Shown piece by piece: positions 10,612-20,016 of a stretch of DNA of 64,000 nucleotides (its first letter is position 1; each line of letters opens with the position of its first letter). The position numbers and the translations under genes were made by a program. The DNA lies in contig NC_056744.1 of NCBI RefSeq assembly GCF_019279795.1, positions 1,508,388,890 to 1,508,452,889 of the forward strand, given 5' to 3'. The notes below the pieces were generated by a model that was given only the letters and a program-made list of their open reading frames with translations, made no database searches and had not been told where the DNA came from. The DNA comes from Protopterus annectens (Eukaryota > Chordata > Ceratodontiformes > Protopteridae).

Positions 10612-10750
10612 CCTGGGTTGGGAGTGTGGCCTAATGGTTAAGGTGTTTACCTTACAAACACAAGATGCAGCGTTTGAGTCTCACAAGAGATAACTGGCTA
10701 GGCTTAAAATGTCTCACAAGAGCAGCTAGCTTAGTACTAACCTATGAAGC
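10612..10750 (+). mobile_element. tRNA-headed SINE ending in a CR1 3' tail
   Basis: The head has a box A-like segment (TGGCCTAATGGTTAAGG, 10627-10643) and a box B-like segment (GTTTGAGTCTC, 10672-10682), with a possible anticodon arm between them. After a short body it ends CTAGCTTAGTACTAACCTATGAA at 10726-10748 (given here in two parts: CTAGCTTAGTACT and AACCTATGAA). This resembles the last bases of the full-length CR1 at 37793-37826. A tRNA promoter plus the LINE 3' tail is the standard design for a SINE mobilised in trans. The CR1 machinery is the inferred partner. Confidence 0.65.
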
Positions 10751-10885
10751 ACAAGTGCTAAAACCAAAACTAAAATGCTTAGAATAGCAAATAAATTTAA
10801 TCAGGCTACTAACAAGCAGTAATAAAAGCACTTGAACAATTAAGTGTAACAGCAAAGCAAAATAACGTAAGGGCAGCTGAATTTT

Positions 10886-11075
10886 TGTTTGTGTCTTTTG
10901 GCTTTTCCCAGTTAGGGGTCGCCACAGCAGACCTCCGGTCCACTAATGATTGGTAGTTGATTTTTACATGCCGAGTTGGCAGCCCTGACGCACAACCTTC
11001 AATGAAGTTATGCCCATTCATGCATGTCTCCACGCAGAAGACGCTCTAGCTGAGAATTGAACCGGACAGCGTCTT
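10886..11075 (-). mobile_element. Short SINE copy, second family, 5' end degraded
   Basis: On the minus strand the 3' tail reads TGTGGCGACCCCTAACTGGG and then AAAAGCCAAAAGACAC, as in the SINE at 40173-40398. The body shares the CCAATCATTAG and AGAGCGTCTTCTGCGTGG type segments. The tRNA-like head is missing or unrecognisable, and I see no clear target duplication. Confidence 0.65.
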
Positions 11076-11129
11076 AAAGTGTAAAAATTTTTTTTTGCAA
11101 AGTGCAGAGGGGGAAAGAGAAGATAATGT

Positions 11130-11490
11130 CATGCTTTGTCCACATTTCTTGGCCTAAGAGGTTGACATGTGACAGCAATATGTAAGTTTGTGAGATCAGT
11201 ATTTAAAAAGTGTCCCTATGCCTGCCCCTTTCCTCAACCCCTGATGGATGCCTTTGTCTAGATGTCTTGCCCTGACAGGTTGTGAGGAATGCCAGACTTA
11301 CAGTCTGTACTGTGCCTTGGGGGCATGGCAGGTGAGTTGTTCTCTGCAAAGCCAGTGTGCTTTGCAAGTCTAAGTCTGTAAGGGCAATATTTAAAAAGTG
11401 TCCCTATGCCTGCTCCTTTCCTCACCCAAATTTGTATGCCTTTTGTCCACATGTATTGCCCTAAGAGGTTGAGATGAATGGTGTGCACTT
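11130..11490. repeat. Repeat block with copies about 188 bp apart
   Basis: TATTTAAAAAGTGTCCC followed by TATGCCTG and CCTTTCCTCA occurs at about 11199 and 11387. A 'tccacat...ttg-cctaagaggttg' motif occurs at about 11140, 11254 and 11449. It is related to the block at 2201-2870. The class is unknown. Confidence 0.55.
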
Positions 11491-13239
11491 TTCATTTGGG
11501 GTGGGGCAGACTGTCTGTTCTCTTCTTTACATGGACTCGACATCCATGTTTGACTTTAAGGTTTCGTGGCCAGCAATAGTGGCATGAGCTGCGAATCCTC
11601 AGGCATGCCATGCTTCATTAATATGCATTGAACGTATCGAGGACTGATCGCAGTTGTGTGCACGGATACACTCTGTATCGGCTCTACAGTGAGCCTACAT
11701 GCAGTTTAATGAATCCTGGGGATAGTATTTGAGTATTTAAGAGATTTACTATGAACTTGCGCTCACTATTCTTAGCTATGTGATGGAGTTTAATAATCAC
11801 TTAAATCTTCAGTTGAAACAAAACTTATGTGACAAAGACAATACCACAGAAGGTGGGAAGGGAGGATCAAACTTCTCCATTCATCTCAATGAGTCAGTGA
11901 AAAGTGATGAAAATGTCCCCGTTAATGATGCAGTGTTAGCAGATATTCGTTCTTCAAGTCTAATACATGACCAGTCTATCAATGCTTCACAAGCAAAGCA
12001 TTGTAATTTCTGTTCATGAAAAGTGACACAGAAGCCATTATTGGTGAACTGGCTTTTTTTTTCTTTCTTTTCTTTTCTTTTTTTTTTTTTGGGAGGCATT
12101 GCATGTTTTGAACTTGCTACAGGATTTTTGTCTCAGTTCAGAACACAAGAGTCAGAGTGAAAAGCTGGGGGTGAGCTTATTGCAGTCTTTTTTTAATTGC
12201 TTCTCTTGTAAAAGGGGAAATAATCCTGTTGAGCCATGCCTTGTTACATGGAAATTGGCTCCTCCATGACTCATTTTTTGAAGAAATTTGGAAATTGTTA
12301 TCTTTGCAGTGGAGGATCACTAGCAAAAGACTGTGCGAACCATAAATATACCTGATAGCTGCTGGGTATTACAAGTAAGTGTAACTTTATTTTTGAGAGA
12401 TTGTAAAGCTGTGATAAGTCAGTGGTTTCAGCTCCTATTCTGTGGGTACAAGGTGAGGAATGTATGGGAACAAATCATGTATTTTGTGTATTTCTGCTGC
12501 ACTTTTTAAAAACTAAACAGTAATGATTTGTAGCATTTCTTTTGCTTGTTTATTGCCAAAGTTTCTTATTTTAACTTTGATGTGCGAGGGTGGTTATTTA
12601 CTCTGGGGTGGGATCATCCACCTTTTTGGATTATTTTTATTTCAGCTCTGTTTAAACTGAATACATTAAGGCTGGTCAGTTAGTTTCCTGGTGAGTTGGA
12701 ATTAGCTGAGTATTTACTTTTACGTGTATGTGTTTGTACTTTCTGTACTTTTAGACTATTACAGTCTTGTTCAAGGTTAATGGTCAAGGAATGTGGATGT
12801 TTAGCTGTGACTTCCTGATAGAGATTTCTGCCCACATGCTCTACAGTAGGACACATCCAGGTTCTAGTTACATCAGTCCCCATTAGCCTAGTTAGGTAGA
12901 CTTGTTACAGTGGTCCATGATGAGAACATTTAGGGTTTCCAAGTTTCTCGGAGCATTGGTTTGCATGATACAGGGCAGCTGGGAGTCTCAGACAATCAGC
13001 CTATGCAGTGGAAGACTGAGATGTGGATTGATTTCTTGGGTTTGTGCAGTTTATAATTAGAGTTCAACTAGTTTGCTATTATTCATACATTAGTCTGGAT
13101 ATAACTGCAGTCTGAGCATGTATGGTGATGAAGGAGATTGTAATTTTGTTACCCTGTCCTTTATTATAGCATCTCACATCAGTTTCTCTGTTGTTTTTGG
13201 CTGTTTTTTCATTACTCTACACATTCTTACCTGCAGGCA
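11491..13239. other. Anonymous region; one unexplained short open frame
   Basis: No transposon protein, SINE or RNA gene recognised. The frame at 11780-12019 (+) encodes 79 residues of polar, Ser/Asn/Asp-rich sequence ending in HCNFCS. It has unbiased-looking composition but no motif I can name. T-rich tracts lie at 12054-12091. Possibly an old LTR or an unrecognised exon, but I cannot support either. Confidence 0.3.
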
Positions 13240-13292
13240 GTATAAAGATAACAAACTCCTGTCACATTTCAAGAAAGTGCAGAAAAGTGTGA

Positions 13293-13662
13293 TTGATAAA
13301 CAAATACACAGAAGGTAAGATTGAAGATGAGCAGTTTGGATTCAGATCAGGGTGCAGCATGGCCTATCTAATGTTTGCAGTGAGACAATTAGTGCAGAGT
13401 AAACTAGAGATGAGAAAGATGTCCAAATGGACATTCCCAGACTTGGAGAAAGTGTATGACAAAACTGATTTGGGCAGTATTGCAATGCACTAAAGTCCCA
13501 GAAACACAGATAGAAATAGTGCAGACTGTATACGGACTCAATGACACAAGTACTAACAGTGTTCAGACTTGCAGAGGAGTTCCCAGTGCAGTTGGGTGTG
13601 CATCAAGGCTCAACTCTGAGCCCACTGTTGTTTATACTGATGATGGACTACATCAGCAAACA
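13293..13662 (+). pseudogene. RTE-like reverse transcriptase, N-terminal half
   Basis: The fragments in order are IEDEQFGFRSG, then VRQLVQSK, then WTFPDLEKVYD where D would be the first catalytic aspartate of the palm. The frame changes to a QLGVHQGSTLSPLLF segment and a LMMDYIS segment at 13590-13660. At 13663 the sequence turns into an unrelated PLE. The downstream YADD part appears only in diverged form after 14904 (DVCKLCDITSRH-like in place of the active site). Confidence 0.7.
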
Positions 13663-14044
13663 AGGCAAGATGATAAAGCGTGGACAATGCTCACAATGCC
13701 AGTATATAGTAGAAGGAAGCAGTGTAAAAATCCCAGGATATGGAGTTTTGGTACTGAATCATAAATTCAGCTGTGGGAATACAAATATAGTATATATTGC
13801 AGTGTGCCAGGATTGTGACAACTACTATGCAGGCAAAACAAAGAATGCCTTCAGGAAACGTTTTTACCAGAATGTATACGACATTAACAAAGAAAATTTT
13901 AATAATGCACTGGCAAAACATATCAATCAGTTTCCCCACCATTGTTTTCAATTTTTAGCTATAAATCAAGTTGAGAACAACAGTAGAGGTGGCATTGTGG
14001 ACCTGTATCTTGAATATAAAGAACTTATGGCAATTGAGGGTTAA
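13663..14044 (+). pseudogene. PLE-2 GIY-YIG endonuclease domain
   Basis: From the insertion point the frame reads RGQCSQCQYI (cysteine pair), then HKFSCGNTNIVYIAVCQDC, then DNYYAGKTKNAFRKRF as the GIY-YIG core with YYAGKT. A HINQFPHHCFQF segment follows, and the frame stops at 14042-14044. The open frame formally starts in the upstream RTE-like LINE, giving an accidental LINE-PLE fusion frame of 167 residues. The first tyrosine motif (IVYIAV) and the YAGKT motif are intact, but the RT is absent, so this is a fragment. Confidence 0.8.
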
Positions 14045-14120
14045 TGCTATCAGCCCCACAGGGCTGAATGATGTAGTTACTTTATCTAGTTATTTAAAAT
14101 TAAAGGCTGACTTTCATTGA

Positions 14121-14602
14121 TAAGTGTCCAGTTTTGGACAACTGAATTTTTAAAGGTCTATATCAGAAGCACGAAAAGGCTTCTGAGTGAATATGGAAAC
14201 AGCGACACATATTCATCAAATCGCATTTAAGTGATTCGATGAATATGTCATAGGGCAAGGAGATAGTTGATCAACTTCACGGAGGTGCCCTTTCCTTCCC
14301 TATAGTGAGATCTCGGAATTGGTATATTTAGTTAGGGGGGGTTTGGGGGCACAGCACCACATGTTGGGGGGTATGGTGGGCAAAGCCCCCCACCTGTTTA
14401 TGGTGTTAATTTTTTTTTTTTAGCGAATGGCCACATAAGTTTTTTCCCTAGGGAAAAATTTGATTATGTGGCCATTTGCTATTTTCAGGTTTCGTGCATT
14501 ATGTGAGGACTTTTATGTAGTCGCACATCTGCACTTTTGGTGTTATAATATAGACCCAATTTTTAAGTACATATATAAAAAATATTTTTATTTTATTTTA
14601 TT
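14121..14602. mobile_element. Palindromic, hairpin-rich non-autonomous element HA-1
   Basis: Lies in the PLE-2 3' UTR between a direct repeat of GGCTGACTTTCAT (14112-14124) and GGCTGACTTCAT (about 14605-14616). Imperfect terminal inverted repeats include GGTCTATAT near 14154 and its complement near 14563. Strong internal hairpins lie at 14165-14184 (AGAAGC arms), 14207-14248 (ACATATTCATC arms) and 14422-14480 (AATGGCCACATAA arms around CCCTAGGG). It also carries the shared core described for several other elements here (14285-14345). No coding capacity. The class is unknown. Confidence 0.6.
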
Positions 14603-14795
14603 TTGGCTGACTTCATAATTCGTGGGTTTATGAAATAGCTTGTTATGTAGGTACATGAAAAAGTAATAATTGTTAATAGTAAATTAGTTTATTCGTGTTT
14701 TGTAACTTTCAGGGGTTAGAAACACATTTTGGTTTTAATTGATGTGTGTCACATGATCCAGCCTGGATATAAAGGAAGTTGTAATTAATTGGTTT

Positions 14796-14840
14796 AATTC
14801 TGAAGAAGTCAAGTGTAATACTGAAGAAAGTGCTAAATAA
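14796..14840 (+). ncRNA. Decayed hammerhead-like motif of PLE-2
   Basis: CTGAAGA (14800-14806) replaces the CTGATGA core. GAAA is at 14826-14829, followed by a short AGTGCT stem III; AATT and AATA flank it as a weak stem I. The position, just upstream of an AATAAA and the element's 3' end, matches PLE-1. The core substitution should inactivate it. Confidence 0.45.
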
Positions 14841-15120
14841 AAGGTTGCAGAGTCCAGTTTCCACATTGGAGTTCATTCTTCTTTGTTACTACATTAGCAA
14901 ACAGGTTGAGGAGACAAATCAACAAAGCTGATGTATGCAAATTATGTGACATTACAAGCAGACACCGACCAAGACATTCAGCCAAGTATTTGGGGTATGA
15001 ATACAAAACTGAAGTCACATAGGATGAAAATGAGTGCAGACAAGATAGTTGTCATAGCAGCTAATGACAAGGTCAGAAGAAGTTGAAAAATATTGAACAG
15101 GTTAACATTTTCAAATATCT

Positions 15121-15435
15121 TCTACTTTCAGCTTTTCCCAGTTAGGGGTCATCACAGCAAATCACCTGTCTGCTCATGATTGACAGTAGAGTTTCACAGT
15201 GTCAAGTTGCTAGCCCAGTGTCCAACCTTCCACAGAAGGCACAACAAAGCATGCACACCTAGGGCCAATCCCTTACAGCATTGTCTTTGGGATGTGAGAG
15301 GAAACTGGAGCACCTGGAGAAAACCCACATGACCACAGGCAGACTCCGCACAGAAGGCACCCCAGCCGAGGATCGAACCAGAGAACCTCTTGCTGTGAGG
15401 GGACAGCACTAACCGCTGCACCACTGTGGTCACCC
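15121..15435 (-). mobile_element. tRNA-derived SINE, V-SINE/DANA-like
   Basis: Same family as 9721-10075. The minus strand has a tRNA-like head (GTGGTGCAGCGGTTAGTGC, box B GGTTCGATCC), a central CAGGTGCTCCAGTTTCCTC segment and a TGATGACCCCTAACTGGG tail. It is flanked by an imperfect 18-bp duplication at 15103-15120 and 15436-15453 (15 of 18 match). It interrupts the RTE-like LINE. Confidence 0.8.
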
Positions 15436-15453
15436 TAACAGTTTTAAGTATCT

Positions 15454-16036
15454 ACGAGGAGTAATGTAAGAGAAGACAAGTCTGATTGGTGAGGTCAAAG
15501 CTAGAATCAGTGGCTGCTGCAGGCAACTGGCACAGGGTGGGAGGGGCAGTGTGTAACAGACTAATGCTAAAAAAACTGAAAACTAAGGTGTACAAAACTG
15601 TGTTGTGACCAACACTACTGTATAGTGCAGAAACCTGGGCAGTGAAGGCAGAGCAGTTGAAGAAGGTCAAAGTGATGGAGATAAGTGCCTGAGATGATGG
15701 TTGGATGCACAGTGTGGGCCACATGAATAAAATGACGACATCAGAGCAGAAACTAAAGTAATCCCAATTGCAGAAAAAGGTCAAAACAAACAGATTACAG
15801 TGGTTCAGAAACACATGCAGGAAAACAGAAGGCAGTTTGGTGAGTAGGTTTTGGTAGAAACAGGATGAGGAAATGAGGACATACAGCAAAAAGAGGGATA
15901 TACTGAGTGGGAGAGAGAACCTGCAACACCCAGGCATGACTCAATGAAGGTAGTACACTGGCAGAGAATCAAGACAAGTTGTGGTAGCTCACATGCCACT
16001 CTGATCCCATGTAGAAAAACGGGGGAAGGTTATGAT
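15454..16036 (+). pseudogene. RTE-like LINE, C-terminal region
   Basis: Across shifting frames I can read YSAETWAVKAEQLKKVK, then MEI-CLRWWLDAQ-like, then RLQWFRNTCRKTEGSL, and a GYDDN terminus. This order is that of the region after the RT in RTE-like LINEs. Many stops. The opposite strand contains a 161-residue frame with no meaning of its own. Confidence 0.65.
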
Positions 16037-16854
<818 letters not shown>

Positions 16855-17140
16855 CATGCACTGGTGCTTTTGAATTAAGAGTACTCAACTGTACACTAAT
16901 ATTCAGTACACTGCTGATATTGTCATAACAAAGAGATGAAATACAATGCTTTCTTAAAATAAATTCCTTGGAACATCAGTCATAAAAAAATGTGGACCTT
17001 TACTAAAACCAAGTGGGGGTGTTAAGGGGGGAGGCAGCCCCCTTACATGCACTCTAATTGTACTATGGTAACATTCAGGACAATAGTGCTTTTGAATGAT
17101 TCCTATACTGCAAATGTACTATGTTTAAAACAAAAAAGTA
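16855..17140. repeat. Repeat B, copy in U1
   Basis: Shared with 33235-33550 and 45175-45485. All have a CACTGTACAC-like start, ATATTGTCATA, a G-rich/C-rich palindrome (GGGGG...GCCCCC) and an ACTAGTAATA or AGTAGTAATA end. Non-coding. Confidence 0.75.
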
Positions 17141-17535
17141 CTAGTAATAATACCATGTGAAAATGCTGTGCAAATAATCAAATAAGAGGTGCATGTTAAG
17201 TGCATTCACTAGTGACTGTAGAATTCTGAAATACCATAGAATCATAGTATCATAGGACGATACTAGAATATCAACCCAAGGGGCCTTTTTAAGTGTAGCC
17301 ATGCTACTCAATAAGATTTGATAGATGCTGGCTCTGATGGGTTTTGTGGGAGAATACATACTTGAGCATGGATGGACAAACATTCAGAAGCTTCCTCATA
17401 CTAATAGAGACCAGGTGCTAGACCATGGGTATATTTATGGTTCCACAAAGTTTTGCTTGAAGAAGTGCAGGGATGAACTCTGCTTTAAATGGATGAGAAA
17501 CCTGTTCCAGAGAAGGGGGCAGCCTCTATGATGGT

Positions 17536-18112
17536 TTCCTATTGAAATGTTGGCACTTGAAATGACGAGTGCTGAAAAGCCAAAAAAGACAGAAAACACA
17601 GGAGTAGAGTGAATTTCGAAAACTGGTCTTCTGCTTTAAACTTCTTTTTGCTGGGGACAAGCTCCTCATCCCCTCCAGACTTCTATATAACAACTCCAAG
17701 TTCACCATACCTCACAGAAAAGTATGGCTATTAACTGGGTAACGTATGGATTTTTACCTGTTTTAGAAATATTTTGTACATTCCTAAGTAGTTCTTCCAT
17801 CAAATGCCATGGCCATGTTGAGGTGGGCAGTACACATCATTTTGCCCTTGTCCATTGCCTTTGAAGAAGTCCACCAAGTTGAGTAGGCAAGACTTGCCCT
17901 TGTCAAACCCAAAGTGATTCGGGTCCAGTGTTTGTAGGTTACCTATATTGTCATTTAGGATATCAATGATTATTTTCTTTATAGCTTTGTATATCAGGCT
18001 ATTCAGGCTTCTGGGAAATGGCATCTGAGACTTATTATGTGAGTCTGTTCTTTCAGCCATTCAATCTTTGAATTTTGGGACTTGCTTTGGCAGGTCCCGA
18101 CTTTTCAAACAG
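17536..18112 (-). mobile_element. MITE-like element M1, carrying a CR1 RT fragment
   Basis: Ends are imperfect inverted repeats: ATTGAAATGTTGGCACTTG at the left, and the complement of the right end reads GTTTGAAAAGTCGGGACCTG. The core ACAACTCCAAGTTCACCAT is at about 17691. Inside, 17790-18050 is a minus-strand piece of CR1 RT (QTLDPNHFGFDKGKSCLLN). M3 and M4 carry the same inclusion at the same place; M2 and M5 lack it. So either a CR1 fragment inserted in, or was captured by, the ancestor of M1, M3 and M4 before the block duplicated. Confidence 0.6.
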
Positions 18113-19340
18113 TTACTCTTTGAGACACATACCTGTCCCTCCAGCATGTTCTGTTTACACTGCAAGCAAGGTTTAGTTCCATGGATCAGGTATTTCTGAT
18201 GATATTTGTTTTACAGCTATGCAACAGGTCCATCAGGGCTAGGTAGAAGGATGATTTGTAGGCCATGCATGGTCACCTGTCTGCACCCTGTAAAAGATCA
18301 AATACAATGACAAGTCTTTGAAGCTGTCTGCATAGGACTTGTTGCCACATCTTGCATTCTTTTTGTGAGGCCTCTCTGGGAATGCTCAAGTTGTTGCATT
18401 TGCATGGACAGGTACATACTAGAGGGGACATTGTACTCAAGGACTGGTTTTATGGGGGCATAGTACAATGGAACAATGACTTGACTGAATCTAGGTGCCA
18501 TACCCCTGCTTATAAGTTGTCCAACACAGACAAATTTCCTCACTTTGTCAAATGTCACATCACTGCCAACATGCATTCCCAAATCACTGACTACTGAGTC
18601 TACATTTAGGTATGTTTTGTCAAGGCAGTGGTTTGTTAGGATGCACATCTTTCCGAAAGATACTATGATGTTCTTTGGCGTTAAGTTTTAGACTATGACT
18701 GTGGCCCCAATTATTAGTCTGTGTCAGGCTTTCTTGTTGGAAATTTGTGTCTTTCAGGATTAAAAGAGTCACCCAATTTGCACTCATTAGTAAACTTGGT
18801 CAGCCAAAGGCTCATGATGTTAGCCTTGATCTCAGAAAGGTAGATACCAAACAGGAGTGTACTCAGCACTGAGCCCTGAGAGACTCCACTACTAATTGGC
18901 CTTATTGTGAAGGAAGTCTGGCCTGTTCTAACTTTTTGGGTCCTGTCTGTAAGCCAGCTCACTATGCAGTGTACAATATATGACTTTAATCCTAGTTTAG
19001 TGAGCTTTTTAATATTTCTGAAGTGGCTATTTTGTCAGTTGCCTTGGTCAGGTTGAGGTAGGCATTACGCACCATTTTCCCCTTGTCCACTACTTTGATG
19101 AATGTCTTGAAGAAGTCTAACAGGTTGAGTAGGCAAGACTTACCTTTGACAAACCCAAACTGATTTGGGTCCAGGGTGTCTAGGTTACCTATATTGTCAT
19201 TTAAGATATCCATGATAATTCTCTCCATAGCTTTGTATATCAGGCTAGAAAGGCTTCTGATCAATAATTCCCTGGGTCCATTGATTATCTGTTTTTGTGG
19301 AACAGGACAGCCATCACAGTCCTCCACTTATGTGGTAGCT

Positions 19341-19650
19341 CCCTATTGAAATGTCAGCACTCAAAATGCCAAGTGCCAACAAGCCAAAACAAAAGACTGA
19401 AAATACAAGAGGAAAGCAAATTTCAAAAATCACTCCTCTCATTAAAGCTTCCTTTTGCGCCCCCCCCCCACACCTTCCCTGTGGGGGCTCACAAACTTAT
19501 ATATACCAACTCCGAGATCACCATACTGCTGAGGAAAAGGGAATATTCTGAAAAATGGCATCTTGAACATAGCATATATAAATATGTTATTTTGGCCATT
19601 CAGTCTCCATGTTTGGGACTCGCAGTAGCAGGCCCCAACATTTCAAATGG
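19341..19650 (-). mobile_element. MITE-like element M2
   Basis: About 310 bp. ATTGAAATGTCAGCACTCA is at the left end, and the complement of the right end is CATTTGAAATGTTGGGGCCT. It contains the shared core at 19480-19548 (CCAACTCCGAGATCACCAT) next to a C-run. It sits within CR1-B. Imperfect GGTAGCTC/GGTAACCTC flanks might be a target duplication of 8-9 bp. No coding sequence. Confidence 0.6.
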
Positions 19651-20016
19651 TAACCTCATTTGACATGAAGCCTATTTGGATGCTGTGATTGAATAGTATT
19701 TCCAGTGGTCACTATACTTCATGTTTCTTGCTGCTTAATGAGTCACCTTGTTGGGATATTATCAGGACACACTGAAGCAGCCATGTTGGTCTTGGAGAGC
19801 ACCTAAGAAATTGGTATCTAGTGACATTTTATGGTGTTATGGATATGGGTATTTTCTCAGGGGCATCTAGTGAGGAGGGGGATTAAATTTGGAGCTAAAT
19901 TTCACAGCCAGGAGGTTTGCTATATTTTCTAGCTTCTGGCTCCATATAGTTGGCACCATTTACATCTAATTCAGTACATTGCTGTGTATTGCTTTTGAGG
20001 TTCTGGTTGGCCAATT

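Larger units (their letters stand above)
13663..14888 (+). mobile_element. Penelope-like element PLE-2, 5'-truncated, with nested hairpin element
   Basis: Flanked by a 15-bp target duplication with one mismatch, CTACATCAGCAAACA at 13648-13662 and CTACATTAGCAAACA at 14889-14903. Only the GIY-YIG domain and the 3' UTR are present. The UTR contains a separate palindromic element (about 14121-14602). Near the end are a hammerhead-like relic, an AATAAA, and a TTGGAGTTCATTC terminus resembling that of PLE-3. Confidence 0.8.
13240..16036 (+). mobile_element. RTE-like LINE, split by a PLE and a SINE
   Basis: The RT begins near 13293 and continues to 13662. It resumes at 14904 after PLE-2 and again at 15454 after a SINE, ending near 16036 with a GATGATAAT-type 3' tail. 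The order of RT, a C-terminal GAETWAVKAEQLKK-like segment and a GAT-rich terminus fits RTE-type LINEs. The family is inferred from the GVHQGSTLSPLLF motif and the tail; it could instead be a related clade such as Proto2. It is 5'-truncated and full of stops. Confidence 0.65.
17235..20016 (-). mobile_element. CR1-B copy in U1, interrupted by M1 and M2
   Basis: The minus-strand 3' end at 17235 carries octamer-like units (CTATGATA, CTATGATT). Going 5', the C-terminal region lies at 18648-18298 and the RT core at 18962-18714 (WLTDRTQKV, SSGVSQGSVLSTLLFGIYL, LTKFTNECKLG). The RT N-terminal part lies at 19327-18992 (DTLDPNQFGFVKGKSCLLNLLDFF). The active-site FADD is replaced by FTNE, so catalysis is lost. 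Two MITE-like elements interrupt it at 17536-18112 and 19341-19650. The 5' part (19651-20016) covers the endonuclease-RT linker, then the copy stops against CR1-C. Confidence 0.8.

Noticed and set aside
10612-10690. A functional tRNA gene
   Set aside because: Box A and B-like sequences are present, but no full cloverleaf with a proper acceptor stem was seen. The unit continues into a CR1 tail, so it is a SINE head.
15452-15937. 161-residue minus-strand frame that looks like a small membrane protein
   Set aside because: It is the antisense of the RTE-like C-terminal region, which reads sensibly on the plus strand.
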